Source of the DNA: Micrococcaceae bacterium UBA6021
Lineage (GTDB): Bacteria; Actinomycetota; Actinomycetes; Actinomycetales; Micrococcaceae
DNA: 12,252 nt
NCBI GenBank assembly: GCA_002427975.1
Contig: DIZT01000130.1
Coordinates: forward strand, 3,008-15,259
Reading direction: 5' to 3'
The notes beneath the pieces were generated by a model. That model had not been told where the DNA came from and made no database searches. It worked only from the letters and a program-made list of their open reading frames with translations. Both the position numbers and the translations under genes were made by a program. How positions within the stretch are numbered: the stretch's first letter is position 1; every line of letters starts with the position of its first letter. Shown piece by piece: positions 1-4,589 of this stretch.

Positions 1-16
1 TGTGTATAAGAGACAG
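1..16 (+). other. Residual Nextera/Tn5 mosaic-end adapter (not genomic)
   Basis: The first 16 bases, TGTGTATAAGAGACAG, are identical to the last 16 bases of the 19-bp Tn5 mosaic end AGATGTGTATAAGAGACAG used in Nextera libraries. The match sits exactly at the edge of the window, so it is untrimmed adapter at the end of a contig and not a biological transposon end. True genomic sequence begins at about base 17. Confidence 0.95.
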
Positions 17-17
17 C

Positions 18-137
18 AACCAGCTCGGAGCCTTCCGGCCGGAAGGCTCCGGCCACCGGCTGGGAAGAATCCTGATCGACCTGCAGGACGAAGACATTGA
101 GGACGCCGTCTACGGACTCGGAGGAGAAGACGCATGA
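18..137 (+). CDS. C-terminal end of an unrecognised protein (5' truncated)
   Basis: An open frame runs from the adapter junction to a TGA at 135-137 and reads NQLGAFRPEGSGHRLGRILI and onward to a Glu/Asp-rich tail ending GLGGEDA. The beginning of the gene is missing because the contig ends here. Its stop overlaps the start of the next gene as ATGA (134-137), which is typical of translational coupling, so this is probably the upstream member of an operon with the 284-aa protein. The first part of the visible frame is a perfect 26-bp DNA palindrome (26-51). The family is not recognised. That it is coding rests on the frame and the coupling only. Confidence 0.55.
   Translation, partial: NQLGAFRPEGSGHRLGRILIDLQDEDIEDAVYGLGGEDA
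26..51. repeat. Perfect 26-bp palindrome near contig end
   Basis: Bases 26-51 equal their own reverse complement with no loop; the central 16 bases are CCTTCCGGCCGGAAGG, and symmetry breaks at the next base on each side (T25, G52). It lies inside the truncated upstream reading frame, 10 bases after the adapter. It may be a real hairpin-forming site, a protein-binding site or coincidental coding symmetry. A strong hairpin could also have contributed to the assembly stopping here. Confidence 0.6.
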
Positions 138-988
138 GTAGCACCACACGACAGCCCAAAGGTGTGACTTCCGGCGGCCAGTTCGCCCCCACCGCCCACG
201 CTGACCCGTCCATCCAGCTGCAGCGCCTCACCGAGCTCGAGGACGTCTTCGCCTTCACCCCCGGCACCCGGGTTATGACAGGCAATGAGTTCGGCACGAT
301 CTCGGAGACCGGCAAGGACCGCAACGGGAACGTCATCGTGAACCTCGACAACGGCGGCTCGCTGCATCTGAAGGCATCCCGTGTTGTTCCCTGGGAGGCA
401 TACCTCGACACGGTGATGCCAGCCGCGGAACACGAACCGCTTCCCTACGCTGACGAAGTACCACAGGCGAACGCAGACTGGGTGCTGCGGACCAGTCTGG
501 TAAGGATGCGCAACGCCACGGACTCCAGCGCGCAGGCCGCAACGCCGTACTACGACGGCATCGCCGCCGGTGAAGCCGAAGTCGCTGCAGCCCTGACCGA
601 CGCCGACTCCGATCCGGAGACCATCCAAAACCGGCGCAACGCATTCCTGGGCCTGGACGAGGACGAACTGAAGAGCGCCCGGATCCTGGAGCGCCCCTCC
701 GCTCCCCTGTCGACGGTCCGTGCCCGGCGCCTTGCCCGATACTTCACAGCCCGCGCCGTGGAAATGCACGAAGGCCTCAGCGACAAGTCTTCGAAAGACT
801 GGAAGGACGCCGACTGGATCAAGAACGGTGCGAAGTTCGCTTTTTCGAACGCCGCCGTCCGGTTCGCGAACGGTGCGGCCCAAGGTGATAACCGGCACCA
901 CGAGGAGCGGTTCGCGAAGTTGCTTCTGGAGGGCGAAACGAACATCAACACGATCATCGGCGAGACCTTCGATGAGGAAGCCTGGTAG
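134..988 (+). CDS. Hypothetical protein with N-terminal KGxxxGGQFA motif
   Basis: This is a 284-aa soluble, acidic protein with no signal peptide or membrane segment. The start ATG is well supported: a GGAGGAG Shine-Dalgarno lies 7 bases upstream, and the ATG overlaps the stop of the preceding frame as ATGA. Residues 9-18 read KGVTSGGQFA, followed by TAHADP. From general knowledge this short motif recurs at the N-terminus of accessory, phage and plasmid proteins of Arthrobacter and other actinobacteria, often in front of unrelated sequence. Residues about 40-82 (MTGNEFGTISETGKDRNGNV, then NLDNGGSLHLKASRVVPW) look like a small beta-barrel. The middle, about 105-205, is helical and contains AGEAEVAAALTDADSD; the protein ends GETFDEEAW. 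No catalytic motif is visible and I assign no function. The neighbourhood (excisionase, tRNA fragment) suggests mobile-element cargo. Confidence 0.8.
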   Translation: MSSTTRQPKGVTSGGQFAPTAHADPSIQLQRLTELEDVFAFTPGTRVMTGNEFGTISETGKDRNGNVIVNLDNGGSLHLKASRVVPWEAYLDTVMPAAEHEPLPYADEVPQANADWVLRTSLVRMRNATDSSAQAATPYYDGIAAGEAEVAAALTDADSDPETIQNRRNAFLGLDEDELKSARILERPSAPLSTVRARRLARYFTARAVEMHEGLSDKSSKDWKDADWIKNGAKFAFSNAAVRFANGAAQGDNRHHEERFAKLLLEGETNINTIIGETFDEEAW

Positions 989-1018
989 ATCGGTCGACAG
1001 CGGCGCTGTGCGCCTGCA

Positions 1019-1049
1019 GGAGGCCCTGGGAGTGATTCCCGGGGCCTCC
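1019..1049 (+). terminator. Hairpin terminator after the KGGQFA gene
   Basis: Arms 1019-1031 (GGAGGCCCTGGGA) and 1037-1049 (TCCCGGGGCCTCC) pair over 13 bp with one G-U wobble around the 5-nt loop GTGAT, beginning 30 bases after the stop codon at 988. The U-tract is poor (CCCTTTGC, then CTTTTGG), as is common in high-GC actinobacteria. It probably ends the operon containing the 284-aa gene. Confidence 0.65.
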
Positions 1050-1449
1050 GCCCTTTGCTGGCTTTTGGGCCCTCTAGAGGACGTACATCGGGCTACGGAT
1101 ACGCGTGCCAATGAGGACTGCAGCCAATTCAACAGAACGGGAGGTCGCCTCGTTCGTGAAAGCCCAACCGGACGGGAGGTACCGAACGCGTCCAGCCGGG
1201 GTAGTTGATTCGAAGGTTGCCGATTCCCTTATTCGGGGGACAGCTTTCCGACATCGAACGCAGGTGCTCTCCTGTAACTGACCTTGACTCCTATGGACAC
1301 GCCTGGAAATTTGCGGCAGCCTGCCGCCTCACGCTCATGCCTCAGAACAATTCACCGCCATGGCGCAGGTGTGGTGCCGGTAAGGTTTGACGCATCACCC
1401 GTCACAGCGAAGTGGAATGGAGTCCGAGGCATTCGACAGGACGCCCTGG
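1050..1449. other. About 400 bp without a supported gene
   Basis: Short open frames occur here (for example 1205-1390 and 1284-1529, plus strand), but they have no Shine-Dalgarno or recognisable sequence and overlap each other. The only small structure noted is the 10-bp palindrome CCTCTAGAGG at 1071-1080. No integrase fragment was recognised in any frame. The stretch is best read as non-coding or decayed mobile-element DNA. Confidence 0.5.
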
Positions 1450-1737
1450 TTATGCAGGCCGCTTCTGACTCAGCAGCGCGGCCAGCTCAGATGCTTTCTG
1501 CGCGGACGTGGTTTTGCGGACCAAGGTAGTGGGCCTCTTTTCGCTCAGTTCTAGGATCTGTTCATAGTGGTACTCCGTGAACCTGACGGTGCGCTTATTC
1601 AGCCGGAGGTGCGGCCACGTGTTGGTGTAGTACATCTCCCGCACCATGCGCAACGAAACACCAAGTCGTTCCGCGAGTTGATCGGGCGACATCAGTTCGT
1701 TCTTGTGTTCTCCGGCGGCCATAGACATGCCCTTCAT
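1450..1737 (-). CDS. Excisionase-like winged helix-turn-helix DNA-binding protein
   Basis: This is a 95-aa protein. Residues 16-34 (MSPDQLAERLGVSLRMVRE) form a MerR/excisionase-type helix-turn-helix (HTH_17-like), and residues 41-57 (WPHLRLNKRTVRFTEYH) fit the wing, with the expected 'YTN' turn between them. The C-terminal third is a Lys/Arg-rich helical tail. Proteins of this type act as recombination directionality factors or small regulators in integrative elements. The start at 1737 is chosen because TAGAAT lies at exactly -12 to -7 before it, as in a leaderless transcript; ATG at 1722, with AAGGG 7 bases upstream, is the alternative. The gene points away from a tRNA-derived attachment site about 250 bp to its right, which supports an excisionase role. 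No integrase accompanies it in the window, so the element may be truncated by the contig edge or be a relic. Confidence 0.75.
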   Translation of the reverse strand: MKGMSMAAGEHKNELMSPDQLAERLGVSLRMVREMYYTNTWPHLRLNKRTVRFTEYHYEQILELSEKRPTTLVRKTTSAQKASELAALLSQKRPA

Positions 1738-1743
1738 CGTGTG

Positions 1744-1749
1744 ATTCTA
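1744..1749 (-). promoter_or_regulatory. Probable -10 box for a leaderless excisionase transcript
   Basis: On the minus strand the hexamer reads TAGAAT (5 of 6 to TATAAT) and ends six bases before the ATG at 1737, which would place the transcription start on or next to the start codon. No good -35 was found at 17-18 bp. Confidence 0.45.
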
Positions 1750-1857
1750 GGAAGAAATCCCTCTTACGGATACCCCTATGCACGAACTCTGCCGGCGGGT
1801 GTACGTTCAGGTAACAAGGCGTCTTTGACCGTATCTGCAGACACTAGGTCCGGGGCT

Positions 1858-1894
1858 TCGCGTGGGTGGCTTATCGCGTGGGTGGCGTGGGCGG
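1858..1894 (+). repeat. Cluster of short direct repeats near the attachment site
   Basis: TCGCGTGGGTGGC occurs at 1858-1870 and again, identical, at 1874-1886. A third imperfect core, CGTGGGCGG, follows at 1886-1894. The CGTGGGYGG cores therefore start at 1861, 1877 and 1886. They lie between the excisionase-like gene and the tRNA 3' fragment, where excisionase or integrase arm-binding sites are found in integrative elements. That role is inference; the repeats themselves are read directly. Confidence 0.55.
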
Positions 1895-1984
1895 AACTGC
1901 AAGCTTCTACTGTTTCTTACTGGAATAAGGCGCAACAAAAAGCCCGGAATCTAGGCATATTTGCCTCTGCCGACACGCCGTGAA
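1895..1984. other. AT-richer spacer abutting the tRNA fragment
   Basis: This stretch is less GC-rich than its surroundings and holds a small hairpin, AGGCA-TATT-TGCCT (1953-1966). It occupies the place where the 5' acceptor strand, D arm and anticodon arm of the tRNA should be. No GCGCGGA partner for the 3' acceptor strand and no U33-containing anticodon loop could be placed here. It is probably element-side DNA up to a recombination junction. Confidence 0.45.
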
Positions 1985-2010
1985 GGGGGTTCAAGTCCCC
2001 CTCCGCGCAC
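1985..2010 (+). other. tRNA 3' fragment, probable attachment site (att)
   Basis: Bases 1985-2001 form a textbook T arm: stem GGGGG, loop TTCAAGT, stem CCCCC. They are followed by the seven 3' acceptor bases TCCGCGC and a discriminator A (2009). The matching 5' strand GCGCGGA and the D and anticodon arms are absent from the preceding 100 bases, so this is only the 3' part of a tRNA gene. Tyrosine-recombinase elements commonly integrate into tRNA 3' ends and leave such a copy at the far end. The tRNA identity cannot be told from this part. The full-length tRNA would lie at the other end of the element, outside the window. Confidence 0.65.
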
Positions 2011-2017
2011 AACTGGG

Positions 2018-2053
2018 AAAACCCCTGGAATCCACGGATTTCAGGGGTTTTTC
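2018..2053 (+). terminator. Strong rho-independent terminator behind the tRNA fragment
   Basis: Arms AACCCCTGGAATCC (2020-2033) and GGATTTCAGGGGTT (2036-2049) pair with one G-U wobble, the innermost pair opening to give a short loop, and are followed by TTTTTC. AAAA at 2018-2021 also pairs with the U-tract, so it could act in both directions. Such a terminator is normal just after a tRNA gene, which supports the host side beginning at the tRNA fragment. Confidence 0.85.
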
Positions 2054-2082
2054 TGTTTACCGCCACCGCCTAAGCTGGAGCC

Positions 2083-2371
2083 GTGAATCCCACTCCGGGC
2101 CAGCGGACTGGTGGGTGATCCTTGCCGGCTGCGACCTTTGGCCGTCCTGATCGCGGCCCTGCTGGCCTTCTACATCAACTGGCGCACCCTGGCCCGCAGT
2201 GAGCTGGCTCGTACGGAGGGGCCGGAACTGTTCGACATGGCCTGGAAGAACGTCTCCGCGGAGGACAATGGGGGTGCCATCGGTGTCTTAGATGATGACG
2301 TGGACGCCATTGGCAACATGGGCGAGAATGGAATAACGGATGAGGACACAGCTGAGGAGGCTGGACGATGA
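2083..2371 (+). pseudogene. Frameshifted remnant of a small membrane protein gene
   Basis: A GTG at 2083 opens VNPTPGQRTGG and stops at TGA 2116. The adjacent frame then reads VILAGC (from 2115), and a third frame reads AVLIAALLAFYINWRTLAR from about 2144 on to the stop at 2371. Joined across two indels these give a continuous N-terminus of the kind GQRTGG-VILAGC-AVLIAALLAFYIN, a short tail followed by one transmembrane helix, as I recall from small actinobacterial hypothetical proteins. The remaining C-terminus is acidic (DDDVDAIGNMGENGITDEDT). The protein appears shortened after the helix. If only the intact part is translated, it would be an 86-aa single-helix protein starting at GTG 2111. 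Function unknown; pseudogene status is inferred from the three-frame pattern. Confidence 0.5.
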
Positions 2372-2559
2372 CCGCAGGCACCTCTGAACACAAGCACGTC
2401 CGTACTCCCCGGAGCGCCACCTCGACGCCGGGCAAGACGGTCAGTCCTGCCGAGCACCGTGTGCAGGTGGCTGCCGCCAGGCTCCGAGTGACTCTGGATG
2501 AGCGCCTTGGGCGTGTTACGCCACCCAAGACCAAAGCTTTGGCCAAGGAATCCCTCTAA
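2368..2559 (+). CDS. Small basic hypothetical protein
   Basis: This 63-aa, Lys/Arg-rich ORF starts with ATG at 2368, overlapping the preceding stop as ATGA, which implies translational coupling to the upstream remnant. It reads MTAGTSEHKHVRTPRSATST at the start, then a helical segment AEHRVQVAAARLRVTLDERL, and ends KTKALAKESL. There are no cysteines and no membrane segment. I do not recognise a named family. The strict coupling and the plausible helix suggest it was once, and may still be, a real gene partnered with the upstream membrane protein. Confidence 0.5.
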   Translation: MTAGTSEHKHVRTPRSATSTPGKTVSPAEHRVQVAAARLRVTLDERLGRVTPPKTKALAKESL

Positions 2560-2691
2560 GTCTTCGTCGACGCCCGTTCTGCGCTGACTTTCAATCCTGT
2601 GCACCATGGTGCCCAATGTCACCCGACGGTGATCCCGGCTGGTGTCTGCGCGGAAATACTGGCGCCACAGAGAAATTTTCTTGCCAAGCTA

Positions 2692-2721
2692 TTGGGGAAT
2701 ACCAGCCGGATGCTGTACGTT
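2692..2721 (+). promoter_or_regulatory. Tentative promoter for the DUF4193 gene
   Basis: TTGGGG (2692-2697) and TACGTT (2716-2721) are separated by 18 bp, about 40 bases before the GTG start at 2763. The match is weak and rests on spacing and the TANNNT pattern. It is the best candidate in the 200-bp gap 2560-2762, which otherwise shows nothing. Confidence 0.25.
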
Positions 2722-2762
2722 GCATACGCGACAGACGAACCAAAGAAAAGAGATACACCTAA

Positions 2763-3065
2763 GTGGCAACCGATTACGACGAACTTCGCTCCGACGTCAA
2801 GGAGTCGCAGGACAACTCGCTCGAGGCACTGCAGTCCGCCAATGCACCGGACGCCCGCAGTGTCGTCCTCGAGCTCGATGAGGCCGACGGCCTGGATGGC
2901 GCCGGCGTTCCGGGAGGCGAATTCGTTGCCGAGGAACTGGTCGTGCAGGTTATCCCGCAGGCTGAGGACGAATTCACCTGCTACTCCTGCTTCCTGGTCC
3001 GGCACCGCTCGCAGATTGCGCGGCAGAAAGACGGACACAGCTACTGCACTGACTGCGAAGGCTGA
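2763..3065 (+). CDS. DUF4193 domain-containing protein
   Basis: This 100-aa protein matches the actinobacterial DUF4193 family along its whole length: the opening MATDYDELRSDVKESQDNSL, an acidic middle (LELDEADGLDGAGVPGGEF), EELVVQVIPQAEDEFTCYSC, and the closing YCTDCEG. Cysteines C73-x2-C76 and C95-x2-C98 form a probable zinc ribbon. The length is normal for the family. The start is GTG at 2763; it fits the conserved start of the family, although only a weak AAGAGA Shine-Dalgarno precedes it. The family is widely conserved in Actinobacteria but its function is unknown, so only the metal site can be proposed. It converges on yqeY and shares a bidirectional terminator with it. Confidence 0.93.
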   Translation: MATDYDELRSDVKESQDNSLEALQSANAPDARSVVLELDEADGLDGAGVPGGEFVAEELVVQVIPQAEDEFTCYSCFLVRHRSQIARQKDGHSYCTDCEG

Positions 3066-3109
3066 TTCAGAAACACCCGAGAATTTTCCCTGGCGGCCCG
3101 GTTCCGCCA

Positions 3110-3155
3110 ACAGGAAGTTAAGGCACGCCCACGTTCAGTGGGCGTGCCTTTCCTG
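3110..3155. terminator. Bidirectional terminator between DUF4193 and yqeY
   Basis: Perfect arms AAGGCACGCCCAC (3120-3132) and GTGGGCGTGCCTT (3138-3150) enclose the loop GTTCA. After a 3-nt bulge the stem continues with ACAGGAA (3110-3116) pairing to the bases ending CCTGT (about 3155). It lies 45 bases after the DUF4193 stop and just beyond the yqeY stop, so it serves both convergent genes. Confidence 0.88.
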
Positions 3156-3177
3156 TTAACAGGATCCAGCTGCTGGC

Positions 3178-3642
3178 TCAGGCGAGACGGCTGCGGACGA
3201 TCTCGCTGACTGCCTTGCCGTCGAAGCGTCCGGCGACCTTGGCCGTAACAGGCTTCATCACGGCGCCCAGCTGACGCAGGCCGGGTTCCACGCCTTCGTT
3301 CCTCAGACCGGCGATGGTCTCGTCGACGATCGCCTCGACTTCGGCGGCTGTCAGGGGCTGTGGCAGGTACGCCTCAATAATTTCCGCCTCGGCGATCTCA
3401 GCCGCCGCGCGATCGGCTGCGCCGGCTTCGGTGTAGATCCTTGCAGTGTCGCGTCGCTTGGCAGCCTCTTTCTGCAACAACGAGGTCACCTGGGCGTCGT
3501 CCAGGACGATGGGCGTCTTTCCCGACTTCTCCCGTGTTTCGATCTCGCCCAGGACATTGCGCACCGTTGTCAGCGCGGTTTTGTTCCGCTCCTTCATGTG
3601 CACCACAACATCAGCGTGCAGACGTTCCTTCAAACTGGTCAC
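3178..3642 (-). CDS. yqeY: GatB/YqeY domain-containing protein
   Basis: This 154-aa protein is a complete YqeY: MTSLKERLHADVVVHMKERN, then the TALTTVRNVLGEIETREKSG helix, DDAQVTSLLQKEAAKRRDTA, the EIAEAEIIEAYLPQPLTAAE segment, and the C-terminal GAVMKPVTAKVAGRFDGKAV with a final VRSRLA. The family shares a helical domain with the tail of the GatB subunit of tRNA amidotransferase and is presumed to bind tRNA, but its role alone is not established. Start is GTG at 3642 (translated as Met), with AGAGGA 6 bases upstream. It is transcribed leftward, divergent from the M50 peptidase gene, and ends at the bidirectional hairpin shared with DUF4193. Confidence 0.95.
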   Translation of the reverse strand: MTSLKERLHADVVVHMKERNKTALTTVRNVLGEIETREKSGKTPIVLDDAQVTSLLQKEAAKRRDTARIYTEAGAADRAAAEIAEAEIIEAYLPQPLTAAEVEAIVDETIAGLRNEGVEPGLRQLGAVMKPVTAKVAGRFDGKAVSEIVRSRLA

Positions 3643-3703
3643 GGTATTCCTCTATTCGTTGAGCGCCCCAAGGCGGCAGGGCAGCAGGACAGCGATCAAC
3701 CAT

Positions 3704-3723
3704 CCCTCTAGTACCGTAGAGGG
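3704..3723. promoter_or_regulatory. Inverted repeat in the yqeY/M50 divergent promoter region
   Basis: CCCTCTA (3704-3710) and TAGAGGG (3717-3723) are perfect 7-bp arms around GTACCG. The repeat overlaps the proposed yqeY -10 and lies 3 bases before the small ORF at 3726, the position of an operator. No regulator is encoded next to it. Confidence 0.4.
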
Positions 3724-3736
3724 CTATGGCTGACAA
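3708..3736 (-). promoter_or_regulatory. Probable yqeY promoter
   Basis: On the minus strand TTGTCA (3736-3731, 5 of 6 to TTGACA) is followed after 17 bp by TACTAG (3713-3708). Transcription would start near 3701, giving a leader of about 60 nt with the AGAGGA ribosome site. Confidence 0.4.
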
Positions 3737-3764
3737 TCACTACTCCCGGCCCGGCTGGGAATGA
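3726..3764 (+). CDS. Possible 12-aa leader peptide coupled to the M50 gene
   Basis: ATG 3726 opens MADNHYSRPGWE and stops at TGA 3762-3764, overlapping the ATG of the M50 peptidase gene (3761) as ATGA. TACCGT at 3712-3717 is placed to start transcription at about 3725, so this ATG may be read nearly leaderless. It could be a coupling leader peptide or the true N-terminus of the M50 protein separated by a 1-base sequencing or real frameshift. The sequence alone cannot separate these. Confidence 0.3.
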   Translation: MADNHYSRPGWE

Positions 3765-4504
3765 CTTTGACTCTCGAGCAACTGTGGCAACGGATCATGG
3801 AAGCCTTCAGCCGGTCCGCTATCCCCCAGGTCACGGTGGTCGAACTGGCTGTGGTGCTGGCTGTGGCAACTGCATTGTCCATCCCCCGGGCCAGCTGGAA
3901 GTACTTTGGACTCCTGGCCACCGCGACGCATGAACTCGGCCACGCGTTCGCCGCCGTCATGAGCGGTCAAAGACTGAGCGGGATCCGGCTCCGGCTGGAC
4001 CACTCAGGCACAACCACCAGTTACAGCCGCGGCCGGGTTGCCGCCGTCTGGTCGGGATTCTGGGGCTATCCTGTTCCTGCCCTGACCGGCGCCGCCCTGG
4101 TCACTTCGGGTTTCGCCGGGTGGGGTCCGGCAGCCTTGGCCACGGGAACCCTGATCCTCCTGGTGTCGCTCGTGTTCATCAGGAACTTCGCGGGGCTGTT
4201 GATCACCGGTGCTGCTGTCGCAGGGGGCGGGTTGCTGGTCCTCCTTGTGCCGAGCTACTTCACCGGCCACGTGGCAATCGTTCTTGGCGTGGCCCTGCTG
4301 GTGGCGGCCGTCCGCGACCTCGCCAAGCTCACCAATGTCCACCTGCGGCGCCGGGACAAACTGGCCAGTTCCGACGCCTACCTGCTGTACCGCGCGACGT
4401 CGATACCTTCGGGCGTCTGGATCGCGCTCTTTGCCGCCGTAATTGCCGCGTCCTGGCTTGTCGCCTGGCAGCCCATCTCGTCAATCCTGGCCGCCGGAGC
4501 CTAG
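3761..4504 (+). CDS. M50 family metallopeptidase (membrane)
   Basis: This is a 247-aa integral membrane protein with the zinc-protease motif H57-E-L-G-H61 (TATHELGHAFAAVMSGQRL), followed by LDHSGTTTSYSRGRVA and a glycine-rich helix WSGFWGYPVPALTGAALV. Hydrophobic segments lie at about 26-42, 48-66, 94-115, 121-145, 147-164, 168-185 and 217-236. D186 (VRDLAKL) and D205 (SSDAYLLYR) are candidates for the third metal ligand. The pattern fits the M50B-like group of intramembrane-type metalloproteases; the substrate is unknown. The start ATG 3761 has only GGGA directly in front, without proper spacing, but overlaps a 12-codon ORF as ATGA, so coupling is likely; ATG 3798 is an alternative. It is divergent from yqeY and followed 85 bp later by a serine hydrolase gene. 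Confidence 0.85.
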   Translation: MTLTLEQLWQRIMEAFSRSAIPQVTVVELAVVLAVATALSIPRASWKYFGLLATATHELGHAFAAVMSGQRLSGIRLRLDHSGTTTSYSRGRVAAVWSGFWGYPVPALTGAALVTSGFAGWGPAALATGTLILLVSLVFIRNFAGLLITGAAVAGGGLLVLLVPSYFTGHVAIVLGVALLVAAVRDLAKLTNVHLRRRDKLASSDAYLLYRATSIPSGVWIALFAAVIAASWLVAWQPISSILAAGA

Positions 4505-4577
4505 GCCTGTCCGCATGAGCCGGGAATCTTCGACCGGGCCGCAGGCAATGACGGCAACCGACAATGCGGACACCAAT

Positions 4578-4583
4578 TAGGCT
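4578..4583 (+). promoter_or_regulatory. Probable -10 box, leaderless serine hydrolase mRNA
   Basis: TAGGCT lies at exactly -12 to -7 relative to ATG 4590, and no Shine-Dalgarno is present. This fits a transcript starting at the A of the start codon. No clear -35 is visible. Confidence 0.4.
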
Positions 4584-4589
4584 AGGCCC

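Noticed and set aside
1..16. End of a Tn5/IS50-like transposon
   Set aside because: The sequence matches the engineered hyperactive mosaic end used in library kits and stops exactly where adapter would; there is no transposase or target duplication.
110..1132. Minus-strand open frame of 340 codons opposite the KGGQFA gene
   Set aside because: The plus-strand gene has a strong ribosome site, ATGA coupling and a terminator; the minus frame has none of these and reads through that terminator hairpin.
1205..1529. Two small overlapping plus-strand frames (61 and 81 codons)
   Set aside because: There is no ribosome site, no coupling and no recognisable sequence, and the second runs antisense into the excisionase gene.
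1900..2010. A complete tRNA gene
   Set aside because: Only the T arm and 3' acceptor strand are present; no 5' acceptor GCGCGGA, D arm or anticodon loop with U33 could be placed upstream.
2619..3110. Minus-strand frame of 163 codons opposite DUF4193
   Set aside because: DUF4193 on the plus strand is recognised along its full length with both CxxC pairs; the minus frame is its shadow.
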